The notes beneath the pieces are model-generated. The model did not search any database, was not told the origin of the DNA, and saw nothing but the letters and a program-made list of their open reading frames with translations. Position numbers and translations under genes: made by a program. Below, piece after piece: positions 1-5,918 of a stretch of 9,322 nt of DNA. This DNA comes from Methanomassiliicoccales archaeon. Lineage in GTDB: Archaea > Thermoplasmatota > Thermoplasmata > Methanomassiliicoccales > UBA472. Each line of letters begins with the position of its first letter. The stretch's first letter is position 1. The stretch lies in assembly GCA_025457905.1 (NCBI GenBank), contig JALOTM010000018.1:1-9322 (forward strand). The letters are read 5' to 3'.

Positions 1-98
1 GTCATCTCGGTTGCGGCCAGCACTGAAGCTGGCAATAGCAGGATAAGAATCAGTGACAAGGCCGTCGCCATGCGGAAGGTCAAGCGTATCAAGTTCAA
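1..98 (-). CDS. Secreted or membrane-anchored protein, N-terminal fragment
   Basis: Only the first 30-odd codons lie in the window; the gene runs off the left edge. Read on the minus strand, the frame is closed by a TGA at 101-99. Possible starts are TTG at 98-96, TTG at 92-90 and ATG at 71-69. The peptide has a classic signal-sequence layout: a short basic n-region (IRLTFRM), a hydrophobic core (LSLILILLLPASV) and a small-residue cleavage-like end (LAA). The basic residues are included only if one of the TTG starts is used, and a TATA-like box (TTTATC, centre near 123) lies about 25 bases ahead of the TTG at 98, which would make a leaderless message. No Shine-Dalgarno sequence is seen. The mature protein is outside the window, so its function cannot be told. 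A competing plus-strand frame exists (1-198), but its last third does not look coding. Confidence 0.5.
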   Translation of the reverse strand, partial: MNLIRLTFRMATALSLILILLLPASVLAATEM

Positions 99-118
99 TC
101 AGGCTAAGCTCTCATCAA

Positions 119-127
119 TGATAAATG
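119..127 (-). promoter_or_regulatory. Possible TATA box for the divergent minus-strand gene
   Basis: The plus strand reads GATAAAT at 120-126, so the minus strand reads ATTTATC. Its centre is about 25 bases upstream of the TTG at 98-96, the spacing expected between an archaeal TATA box and a leaderless start. The surrounding 110-200 region is AT-richer than the flanking genes. The assignment rests on spacing and composition only. Confidence 0.3.
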
Positions 128-242
128 CTTCGCGGAACGACCTCTGGCCTTGTTCTCTTTTCGCTCCGCTTCCACAATTTCTTTGGTTGGTCATTTGAAC
201 GAGTCGAAGGCCCGGGCTGATTCCAGCTAGACTTCCCCGTGC

Positions 243-256
243 AAAAGGTTTAAACT
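243..256 (+). promoter_or_regulatory. Putative BRE/TATA promoter of the transketolase operon
   Basis: A purine-rich element, AAAAGG (243-248), directly precedes TTTAAA (249-254), the order expected for an archaeal BRE plus TATA box. With the usual 25-27 base distance, transcription would start near 276-280. That leaves a short leader of about 20 bases before the TTG start at 299, enough room for the Shine-Dalgarno sequence at 287-292. Confidence 0.5.
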
Positions 257-286
257 GACATCCTGATTATTCCCCAGCCCACCCCT

Positions 287-292
287 GAGGTG
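287..292 (+). promoter_or_regulatory. Shine-Dalgarno sequence that favours the TTG start
   Basis: GAGGTG matches the archaeal anti-Shine-Dalgarno complement (GGAGGTGA) over six bases and ends six bases before TTG at 299. The alternative GTG start at 290-292 lies inside this motif and has no Shine-Dalgarno sequence of its own, so the TTG is the better-supported start. Confidence 0.5.
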
Positions 293-298
293 CACCGA

Positions 299-1135
299 TT
301 GACAGCATATCCCGACGACGTCATTGTTGAGCTGGAGCGGAGGGCCAACCTAATCCGCCGGCATATCATCAGGATGACCAGGGCGGCAGGTTCCGGTCAT
401 CCGGGAGGCTCCCTCTCCTCCACCGACATCCTTTCCGCGCTCTACTTCAAGGTAATGCACCACCGCCCCACCGACCCCTCTTGGGAGGACCGGGACCGCT
501 TCGTCCTGTCCAAGGGCCATGCCGCCCCCGCATACTATGCTGCGCTGGCCGAGAGCGGGTACTTCCCGGTGGAGGAGCTATTGAGCCTGAGAAAGCTGGG
601 CAGCCGCCTGCAAGGCCATCCCAGCAAAAGCAAGCTGCCAGGGGTGGAGATGTCCACCGGCTCGCTGGGTCAGGGGCTGAGCGTGGCCAACGGTATGGCC
701 CTGGCCGCCAAGCTGGACCGCAGGGCCTATCGCATCTACTGCCTGTGCGGCGACGGCGAGATGCAGAGCGGGCAGATCTGGGAAGCGGCCATGCTCGGGG
801 CCCATTACGAACTGGACAACATAACCGCCTTCCTCGACCGAAACAAGCTGCAGATCGACGGCCCCACTGAGAAGATCATGTCGCTCGAGCCCTTGGCGGA
901 CAAGTGGAAGGCCTTCGGCTGGCATGTCATCGAGATCGACGGGCACAACATGCGCGAGATCCTGGACGCCTGCGACAAGGCCAAGGAGGTGCGCAACCGG
1001 CCCACCATGGTGCTGGCCCACACCGTGAAAGGCAAGGGCGTGAGCTTCATGGAGAACGCGCTCTCCTTCCATGGCAAGTCGCCCAACGACGAGGAGACCA
1101 AGAAGGCCCTGCGCGAGCTGGGGGAAGACATATGA
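299..1135 (+). CDS. Transketolase, N-terminal (thiamine diphosphate-binding) subunit
   Basis: This is the pyrophosphate-binding half of transketolase (EC 2.2.1.1), which moves two-carbon ketol units between sugar phosphates in the cytoplasm; here it is a separate polypeptide of 278 residues. Three active-site histidines are visible: H34 in GSGHPGGS, H74 in SKGHAAP and H107 in QGHPSK. Their spacing is close to that in bacterial transketolases. The metal/cofactor motif begins GDGE at 151-154, and N182 lies exactly 30 residues after D152, as in the family. Length is normal for the split archaeal N-subunit. I chose TTG at 299 because GAGGTG sits six bases upstream; a GTG at 290 would add three residues. 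The stop overlaps the next start (ATGA, 1132-1135), so the two halves are probably made together by coupled translation. Split transketolases are common in archaea and some bacteria, so this is not a broken gene. Confidence 0.95.
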   Translation: MTAYPDDVIVELERRANLIRRHIIRMTRAAGSGHPGGSLSSTDILSALYFKVMHHRPTDPSWEDRDRFVLSKGHAAPAYYAALAESGYFPVEELLSLRKLGSRLQGHPSKSKLPGVEMSTGSLGQGLSVANGMALAAKLDRRAYRIYCLCGDGEMQSGQIWEAAMLGAHYELDNITAFLDRNKLQIDGPTEKIMSLEPLADKWKAFGWHVIEIDGHNMREILDACDKAKEVRNRPTMVLAHTVKGKGVSFMENALSFHGKSPNDEETKKALRELGEDI

Positions 1136-2073
1136 AGTGGACCTACGCCTCGCAGAGGAAGGAGTATGGGCGAGCATTGGTGGAGCTGGGCAAGTCCCGC
1201 AAGGACGTGGTGGTGCTCGACGCCGACCTGAGCGGCTCGACGAGGACGGCCGACTTCGCCAAGGAGTTCCCCGAGCACTTCTTCAACTGCGGCATCGCGG
1301 AGCAGAACATGATGGGCGTGGCCGCAGGCCTGGCCGCCTCTGGAAAGGTGGTCTTCGCCTCCACCTTCGCGGTGTTCGCCACCGGAAGGTGCTGGGACCA
1401 GATCAGGCAGTCCATCGCCTATCCCAAGCTCAACGTCAAGATCTGCGCCACGCACGCGGGCATCACCGTGGGCGGAGACGGCGCCTCCCACCAGACCGGG
1501 GAGGACGTGGCGCTTATGCGCACCCTGCCCAATTTCACCGTAGGTGTGCCCTCGGACGCCGCCGAGGCCTTCAAGATGACCAAGGCCTTCGCCGATTGGA
1601 ACGGCCCGTGCTACATGCGCATGGGGCGCCTGGACTTTCCCAACGTGACCGAATGGGACGCGCCCTTCAAGATAGGCAAGGGATGCGTACTGCGCCAAGG
1701 GGATGACATCACCCTCATGGGCTGCGGCATCATGGTCTCGCGCTGCTTGGAGGCCGCCGAGGTCCTGGAGAGGAGGAACGTCTCCGCTCAGGTGATCAAC
1801 ATGAGCGCCATCAAGCCCCTGGACGAGGGCCTGGTGGCCGCCGCCGTCAAGAAGACCGGGGGCATCGTCACCGCCGAGGAGCACAATGTGGTCTCCGGGA
1901 TGGGGGCCGCAGTGGCCAGCTACCTGGCGGAGCACGACCCCGTGCCGATGAGGATGGTGGGGATGATGGACACCTTCGGCGAGTCGGGCGAGGGGGAGGA
2001 GCTCATGCGAAAGTACGGCCTCACCGCCGACAGGATCATCGAGGCCGCGGAAGAGGTCATGAGGAGGAGATGA
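1132..2073 (+). CDS. Transketolase, C-terminal subunit
   Basis: This 313-residue protein carries the pyrimidine-binding and C-terminal domains of transketolase and should pair with the product of the gene immediately upstream. Key features are E57 in GIAEQNM, the glutamate that activates the thiamine ring, then [10 protein letters not shown] near 109-117 with H120-Q121, and the phosphate-binding-type YMRMGR at 161-166. The C-terminal domain follows from about 190, with EEH at 249-251 and a glycine-rich turn after it. Length fits the family. The start overlaps the upstream stop by four bases (ATGA), with a weak GGGGGA six bases before it. The stop region overlaps the ribosome-binding site of the transaldolase gene. 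E. coli TktA and yeast enzymes have both halves in one chain; here the break falls between the two cofactor-binding domains. Confidence 0.95.
   Translation: MKWTYASQRKEYGRALVELGKSRKDVVVLDADLSGSTRTADFAKEFPEHFFNCGIAEQNMMGVAAGLAASGKVVFASTFAVFATGRCWDQIRQSIAYPKLNVKICATHAGITVGGDGASHQTGEDVALMRTLPNFTVGVPSDAAEAFKMTKAFADWNGPCYMRMGRLDFPNVTEWDAPFKIGKGCVLRQGDDITLMGCGIMVSRCLEAAEVLERRNVSAQVINMSAIKPLDEGLVAAAVKKTGGIVTAEEHNVVSGMGAAVASYLAEHDPVPMRMVGMMDTFGESGEGEELMRKYGLTADRIIEAAEEVMRRR
2063..2069 (+). promoter_or_regulatory. Shine-Dalgarno sequence deciding the transaldolase start
   Basis: GGAGGAG lies at the very end of the transketolase gene. The GGAGG core ends eight bases before ATG at 2076 but only two bases before ATG at 2070, so the second ATG is the likelier start. 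Confidence 0.6.
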
Positions 2074-2075
2074 GA

Positions 2076-2723
2076 ATGAAGATATTCATCGACACGGCCA
2101 ACCTGGAGCAGATCAAGGAAGTGGACAGCTGGGGCATACTCGACGGGGTGACGACCAACCCCACCCTGGTCGCCAAGGAGAGCGGGGACTTCAAGACCAA
2201 CGTGAGGCGCATCTGCGAGGTGGTCGGAGGTCCGGTCTCCGTGGAGGCGATGAGCGCCAAGGCCGAGGACATCGTCAAGGAGGCCAAGGAGCTTGCCAAG
2301 ATCCACGAGAACATCGTCATCAAGATCGCCATGACCGAGGAGGGCCTCAAGGCCACCAAGGCCCTGGCCAAGGACGGCATCAGGGTCAACATGACGCTCA
2401 TCTTCAGCGCCAACCAGGCCCTGCTGGCCGCCAAGGCCGGAGCAGCATACGTCTCCCCTTTCGTGGGCCGCCTGGACGACGTGGGCCAGGACGGCATGGA
2501 CCTCATCGCCGAGATCCTTGACATCCTTGACAACTACGACTTCGGCACGGAGGTCATCGTGGCCTCGGTGCGGCATCCTGTCCATGTCACGCAGGCGGCG
2601 CGCATGGGCGCGCACATCGCCACCATTCCCTACGACGTGCTCAAGAAGATGTTCAAGCATCCCTTGACGGACGCGGGCATCGAGCGCTTCCAGAAGGACT
2701 GGGAGAAGGTGTCCAAGGGCTGA
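2076..2723 (+). CDS. tal: Transaldolase, TalC/MipB (short) family
   Basis: This 215-residue protein belongs to the short transaldolase/fructose-6-phosphate aldolase family, which forms a Schiff base with a lysine in a TIM barrel and moves three-carbon dihydroxyacetone units. The start reads [10 protein letters not shown] with D6; GVTTNP is at 24-29; the Schiff-base lysine is K83 in IVIKIAMT; the C-terminus is the usual KDWEKV-type end. Two positions separate the two activities. Fructose-6-phosphate aldolase has Gln59 and Tyr131, whereas transaldolases carry Glu and Phe. Here they are E57 (SVEAMS) and F129 (SPFVGR), so transaldolase is the better call. ATG at 2076 is preferred over ATG at 2070 because of Shine-Dalgarno spacing and the family's normal N-terminus. 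It is the last gene of the pentose phosphate operon, followed by a terminator-like hairpin. Confidence 0.93.
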   Translation: MKIFIDTANLEQIKEVDSWGILDGVTTNPTLVAKESGDFKTNVRRICEVVGGPVSVEAMSAKAEDIVKEAKELAKIHENIVIKIAMTEEGLKATKALAKDGIRVNMTLIFSANQALLAAKAGAAYVSPFVGRLDDVGQDGMDLIAEILDILDNYDFGTEVIVASVRHPVHVTQAARMGAHIATIPYDVLKKMFKHPLTDAGIERFQKDWEKVSKG

Positions 2724-2751
2724 GGGCGGCAGGACGCCCGTTCCTTCTTTT
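2724..2751 (+). terminator. Hairpin plus T-rich tract after the transketolase-transaldolase operon
   Basis: GGGCG (2724-2728) can pair with CGCCC (2735-2739) across a six-base loop, and a pyrimidine-rich run with T clusters follows at 2741-2751. It sits directly after the transaldolase stop and before the ligase promoter region, where termination would be expected. Archaeal terminators often need only the T-rich tract, so the hairpin may or may not matter. Confidence 0.5.
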
Positions 2752-2764
2752 CCTCAGAGGCGGC

Positions 2765-2775
2765 AAGTAGATTAC
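2765..2775 (+). promoter_or_regulatory. Weak TATA-like element ahead of the DNA ligase
   Basis: AAGTAGATTAC is the only AT-rich patch in an otherwise GC-rich spacer. Its centre is about 27 bases upstream of the GTG at 2798, which would place the transcription start at or next to the start codon. No Shine-Dalgarno sequence precedes that GTG, so a leaderless message is plausible. The match to TATA consensus is poor. Confidence 0.3.
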
Positions 2776-2797
2776 GCGCCGCGCCGCTCCTTCATGC

Positions 2798-4381
2798 GTG
2801 TCGACCACCTTCCGCAGCTTGGCAGACCTTTGCGCCACCGTGGAGGCGGAACCCGGGAAGAGGCGCAAGGTCGAGCTCATCGGCTCGTTCCTTCGGTCCT
2901 TGGCGAAGGAGGAGGTCAAACCGGCCGTCCTCCTGCTCCTTGGCCGGATCCTGCCAGAGGCGGACAGGCGCTCCTTGGATGTGGGATACCGCACGGTCAA
3001 GAGGGCCGTGGGGACGGGACAGCGGACCCTCTTCGACCAGGGGGAGGTGGGAATATTGGACGTGGAGAGCGCCTTCCACCGCATCGCCTCCGCCAAGGGC
3101 CCTGGTTCCCGGAAGGTAAAGGAGGACCTCCTAGCCGGGCTGTTGACCCGCCTCGATGGGAGGGAGCGGGAGTATCTGCTGCGCAGCCTGTGGGGGGAGA
3201 TGCGGATAGGCGTGAACGAGGGCCTCCTGCTCGAAGCCGTCGCCTACGCCTCGGGCGCCCCGGCCGACGCGGTGCGCAGCGCCAACATGCTCAAGGGGGA
3301 CGTGGGCGGCCTGGCCTCGGACCTCGTCCTCAAGGGACCGGATGCGCTCAGGGACGTGGGCATGAGGTTGTTCACCCCCATCCGCCCCATGCTGGCAGAG
3401 ATGTCGTCCGGGGTGGAGGAGGCCCTCGCCTCCCTAGGGAGGGCGGCATTCGAGTTCAAGCTGGATGGGGCCAGGGTGCAGATCCATCGGGATGGGGAGG
3501 AGGTCAGGGTGTTCTCCCGCCGGCTGACGGACATCACCTCCAGCGTGCCGGAGTTGGTGGAGGTTTCCAGGCAGCGCTTGGGCGCCGAAAGGTTCATCGT
3601 CGAGGGCGAGGCCGTTGCCTACACCGACCGCCCCCTTCCGTTCCAGGAGGTCATGAGGAGGGTCACGCGCGTGCACGACATCGACGGCACGGCCGAGCGG
3701 GTCCCGCTCCGGCTCTTCCTCTTCGACATCCTGCTGCTGGGCGGGAGGGAGACCATCCGGGCGCCCTATGAGGAGAGATGGGAGCTGTTGAGGAGCATCA
3801 CGCCCTCAGAGCTGCTGGTCCCCCGCCTGGTCACCTCCGACCTGGAGGAGGCCAGGGCCTTCTACGAGCGCTCCCTCTCGGAGGGCCACGAGGGGCTGGT
3901 GGCCAAGGACCTTTCCAGCGCCTATGAGGTGGGCAAGAGGGGAGGCCATTGGCTGAAGGTGAAGAGGGCGCACACCCTGGACCTGGTCATACTGGGCGCG
4001 GACTGGGGCTACGGCCGACGGGAGGGATGGCTCAGCGACTACTATCTGGGCGCCAGGACCGAGGGCGGCTTTGCCGAGGTGGGAAAGACCTTCAAGGGCC
4101 TGACGGACGAGGAGTTCGAGCGGATGACGGCCCGCCTGCTCTCCCTGAAGGTCTCGGAGGGCAAGTACACCGTGCGCGTCAGGCCGGAGGTGGTGGTGGA
4201 GGTGGCCTTCGACGAGGTCCAGCGGAGCCCCAAGTACGCCTCCGGGTTCGCCCTTCGCCTGGCGAGGATCAAGTCCGTCCGAGAGGACAAGCGCACTGAC
4301 GAGGCGGACACCCTGGACACGGTCTCGCGCCTGTTCCAGGAGCAGTTCCGCACCAAGGCCCAGCTCGGCCCCCCGGAATAG
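2798..4381 (+). CDS. lig: ATP-dependent DNA ligase, archaeal LigB type
   Basis: This 527-residue enzyme seals nicks in DNA during replication and repair through an enzyme-AMP intermediate. The N-terminal ~200 residues form the helical DNA-binding domain (start FRSLADLCATVE; later EMRIGVNEGLLLEA). The nucleotidyltransferase motifs follow in order: motif I KLDGAR at 221-226 with K221 the adenylated lysine, SRRLTDIT, motif III EGE at 269-271, LFLFDILLL (IIIa region), motif IV EGLVAK at 365-370, and motif V WLKVKR at 385-390. The OB-fold then leads to the motif VI-like RLARIKSVREDK near the C-terminus. All catalytic motifs are intact and the length is at the short end for archaeal ligases. The start is GTG; an ATG four bases upstream is out of frame. 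Spacers on both sides suggest a single-gene unit. Substrate specificity for ATP rather than ADP or NAD is inferred from the family. Confidence 0.95.
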   Translation: MSTTFRSLADLCATVEAEPGKRRKVELIGSFLRSLAKEEVKPAVLLLLGRILPEADRRSLDVGYRTVKRAVGTGQRTLFDQGEVGILDVESAFHRIASAKGPGSRKVKEDLLAGLLTRLDGREREYLLRSLWGEMRIGVNEGLLLEAVAYASGAPADAVRSANMLKGDVGGLASDLVLKGPDALRDVGMRLFTPIRPMLAEMSSGVEEALASLGRAAFEFKLDGARVQIHRDGEEVRVFSRRLTDITSSVPELVEVSRQRLGAERFIVEGEAVAYTDRPLPFQEVMRRVTRVHDIDGTAERVPLRLFLFDILLLGGRETIRAPYEERWELLRSITPSELLVPRLVTSDLEEARAFYERSLSEGHEGLVAKDLSSAYEVGKRGGHWLKVKRAHTLDLVILGADWGYGRREGWLSDYYLGARTEGGFAEVGKTFKGLTDEEFERMTARLLSLKVSEGKYTVRVRPEVVVEVAFDEVQRSPKYASGFALRLARIKSVREDKRTDEADTLDTVSRLFQEQFRTKAQLGPPE

Positions 4382-4382
4382 G

Positions 4383-4391
4383 ATTATATAG
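4383..4391 (+). promoter_or_regulatory. TATA box of the DUF4129-MoxR-DUF58 operon
   Basis: ATTATATAG begins two bases after the ligase stop and is the best TATA match in the window (TTATATA at 4384-4390). Its centre is 22 bases before ATG 4409 and 28 before GTG 4415, so transcription should begin at about the start codon, with no room for a Shine-Dalgarno sequence. A leaderless message for the first gene of the operon is the natural reading. Confidence 0.65.
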
Positions 4392-4408
4392 CGCCCAGAG
4401 CGGTTCGA

Positions 4409-5323
4409 ATGGGCGTGGTGGGCAGGGCATCGGACGCCAAGCTGATAATCGCCACGTTGGCCGTGGCCGTAGTGGTCATTGCCGTAGGCCTCATGGTGGC
4501 CAACATCGGGCGCTTCGACCTGGGCGAGGGGGGAGAGCCGCTCGGCCCCGAGGCCTATGCGGTGGCCGAGATACTGGCCTACACGCTGGTGCCCATCTTC
4601 CTCTTCATCGGGCTATGGCTCGTGCTCTCCGGTTCCAGGAGGAAGGGCGCGCGAGGGAAGGCCAGCCCCACGGGCTCCAGGAGCATGGCGGGATACATAG
4701 CCCTCATGGCGCTGGTGGGGGCGGTAATCATCTTCGCCTCCCTGACCGACGGCCAGATAATCGGCGCCCCGGGCGATGGGGACGGGGACGGGGTCGATGA
4801 GCCGGAACAGGAAGAGGGCCCGGTCGTGGCCCCGGACGGTGGACAGGGCTCCCTCCTCATCCTGGGGTTCCTGATCGTGATCGCTGTACTAGGGCTGTCC
4901 ATGGTGCCGCGCTACCTGCGGTCGCGCCCCGTCCTCGCCTCCCGGGCCGCCGGGGCCATGGAGATGCGACGGGCCAAGGCCATCGTGGACAAGGCCGTGG
5001 ACGACCTGTACGCGGGCGAGGACGCTCGCAGCGTCATCGTGCGCACCTACCAGAGCATGAGCCGCCTGGTGGCGGCACGGCTTTCCGACTCCTCCACCCT
5101 CACGCCCCGAGAGCTGGCCGCCATCGCGGAGGGCCGCTTCCGGTGGCCCCGTGGCCCGACGGAGGAGCTCACCGTCCTCTTCGAGGAGGCCTGGTACAGC
5201 GACCATGCCATGAGCGAGGAGAAGAAGGAGAGGGCGCTGCGCTGCCTGGGCGAGATTTCCACTTCGTTCCATCATGGGGGAGGCGATGGCCGAGCTGCCG
5301 AGGCGGTCCACCAGCTCCGATGA
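4409..5323 (+). CDS. Membrane protein with C-terminal DUF4129 domain
   Basis: This 304-residue protein has four predicted transmembrane helices (about 11-31, 52-73, 94-112 and 148-167) and a soluble C-terminal region. That region, about 190-285, resembles the DUF4129 family: an RSVIVRTYQSMSRL helix, the TPREL motif at 232-236, then LFEEAWYSDHAMSEE and an ERAL helix. DUF4129 is usually found at the C-terminus of membrane proteins encoded beside MoxR ATPases and DUF58 proteins, which is the arrangement here; its biochemical role is not known. Between helices 3 and 4 is an acidic loop, D123-G-D-G-D-G128 followed by DEPEQEE, that resembles a calcium-binding DxDxDG loop. The loop probably faces outside if the C-terminal domain is cytoplasmic, which is inference. 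ATG 4409 is reported; in-frame GTG codons at 4415 and 4418 are alternatives given the TATA position. It overlaps the next gene by 38 to 50 bases. Confidence 0.85.
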   Translation: MGVVGRASDAKLIIATLAVAVVVIAVGLMVANIGRFDLGEGGEPLGPEAYAVAEILAYTLVPIFLFIGLWLVLSGSRRKGARGKASPTGSRSMAGYIALMALVGAVIIFASLTDGQIIGAPGDGDGDGVDEPEQEEGPVVAPDGGQGSLLILGFLIVIAVLGLSMVPRYLRSRPVLASRAAGAMEMRRAKAIVDKAVDDLYAGEDARSVIVRTYQSMSRLVAARLSDSSTLTPRELAAIAEGRFRWPRGPTEELTVLFEEAWYSDHAMSEEKKERALRCLGEISTSFHHGGGDGRAAEAVHQLR

Positions 5324-5918
5324 GATCTACCATCGGGGCCTGGGACTGGGCGAAGAGCCCGAAACTGGAGGCGGCCTGGCCGTGCTCGTGGGCCTGGGGA
5401 TGGTCATCACCCTCGCCCTTCTGGCCCTCCCCCTGCTGGAGGCCATAGTCCAGGACCCCAAGGTGCGCTGGGGCTTCCTGGTGGTGGTGCTGGGAGTGTG
5501 CGCCCTGGCGCTCCTCTGGGTGGTGTACCCCAAGGCGGGGCAGAGGTCCTTCCAGATGCCTCGGGAGAGGGCGGAGAGGCCCTCCAACGCCGTGGAGCGA
5601 GAGGTGGATGTGGTGTCCCGCGCCTTGGAGGGCTCTCCCTATAGCCAGCTTCAGGTCCTCCTGGAGCTTAGGGAGATGGCCGTGCGCCGGTTCATGCTGC
5701 GCCATCACCTCCCCCGCGCAGAGGCGGAGGCGCTGCTGGGCGACCCGATGACCGCCGGGCCCCTCCTCAAGGACCAGGACCTGGAATGGCTGGTCGGGGC
5801 GGACCACAAGCGCGCCTATGAGCCGGAGTCCCTGGTCACCGATGAGGGGAAGGCGCAGGTATACTCGTTCGGTTCACGATTCCCGATCCTGATGAGGAAG
5901 GTGGAGGAGATGAGATGA
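5274..5918 (+). CDS. Unrecognised two-helix membrane protein of the MoxR operon
   Basis: I do not recognise a family for this protein of 214 residues (210 if it starts at 5286). After a polar, charged N-terminus of about 34 residues come two hydrophobic helices (about 35-58 and 66-85) in a tight hairpin, then a soluble, mostly helical domain of about 125 residues rich in Glu, Arg and Leu. The N- and C-termini are therefore on the same side, probably the cytoplasm where the MoxR ATPase acts. It is codirectional with its neighbours, overlaps the DUF4129 gene by up to 50 bases and overlaps MoxR by four (ATGA, 5915-5918). The start is uncertain: ATG 5274 has no Shine-Dalgarno sequence, and ATG 5286 has a GGAGG only two bases away. 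Translational coupling is likely. It could be a membrane adaptor for the ATPase, but that rests on position alone. Confidence 0.8.
   Translation: MGEAMAELPRRSTSSDEIYHRGLGLGEEPETGGGLAVLVGLGMVITLALLALPLLEAIVQDPKVRWGFLVVVLGVCALALLWVVYPKAGQRSFQMPRERAERPSNAVEREVDVVSRALEGSPYSQLQVLLELREMAVRRFMLRHHLPRAEAEALLGDPMTAGPLLKDQDLEWLVGADHKRAYEPESLVTDEGKAQVYSFGSRFPILMRKVEEMR
5903..5909 (+). promoter_or_regulatory. Shine-Dalgarno sequence of the MoxR gene
   Basis: GGAGGAG ends the upstream reading frame; its GGAGG core (5903-5907) is seven bases before ATG 5915, which is good spacing. It is almost the same arrangement as before the transaldolase gene, so genes inside operons here use ordinary Shine-Dalgarno initiation. 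Confidence 0.6.

Noticed and set aside
1..198. A plus-strand frame open from the left edge to TGA 196-198 that could be the end of another gene.
   Set aside because: Its last ~30 codons cover AT-richer sequence that looks intergenic, and the opposite strand encodes a convincing signal peptide with a spaced TATA box. Extension to the left would settle it.
249..256. The palindromic core GTTTAAAC-like sequence as an operator.
   Set aside because: The six-base TTTAAA palindrome is explained by a TATA box, and no second copy or longer symmetry is present nearby.
805..1935. A 376-codon minus-strand frame opposite the two transketolase genes.
   Set aside because: The plus strand has all transketolase active-site residues; the antisense product is low-complexity in character and has no ribosome-binding site.
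2794..3771. A plus-strand frame of 325 codons starting from the ATG at 2794.
   Set aside because: It overlaps the ligase frame, whose motifs I to VI are intact, and its product is a Gly/Arg/Pro-rich out-of-frame translation.
5279..5283. GGAGG as the ribosome-binding site for ATG 5286.
   Set aside because: Only two bases separate it from the ATG, too short for normal Shine-Dalgarno use, so the start remains undecided.
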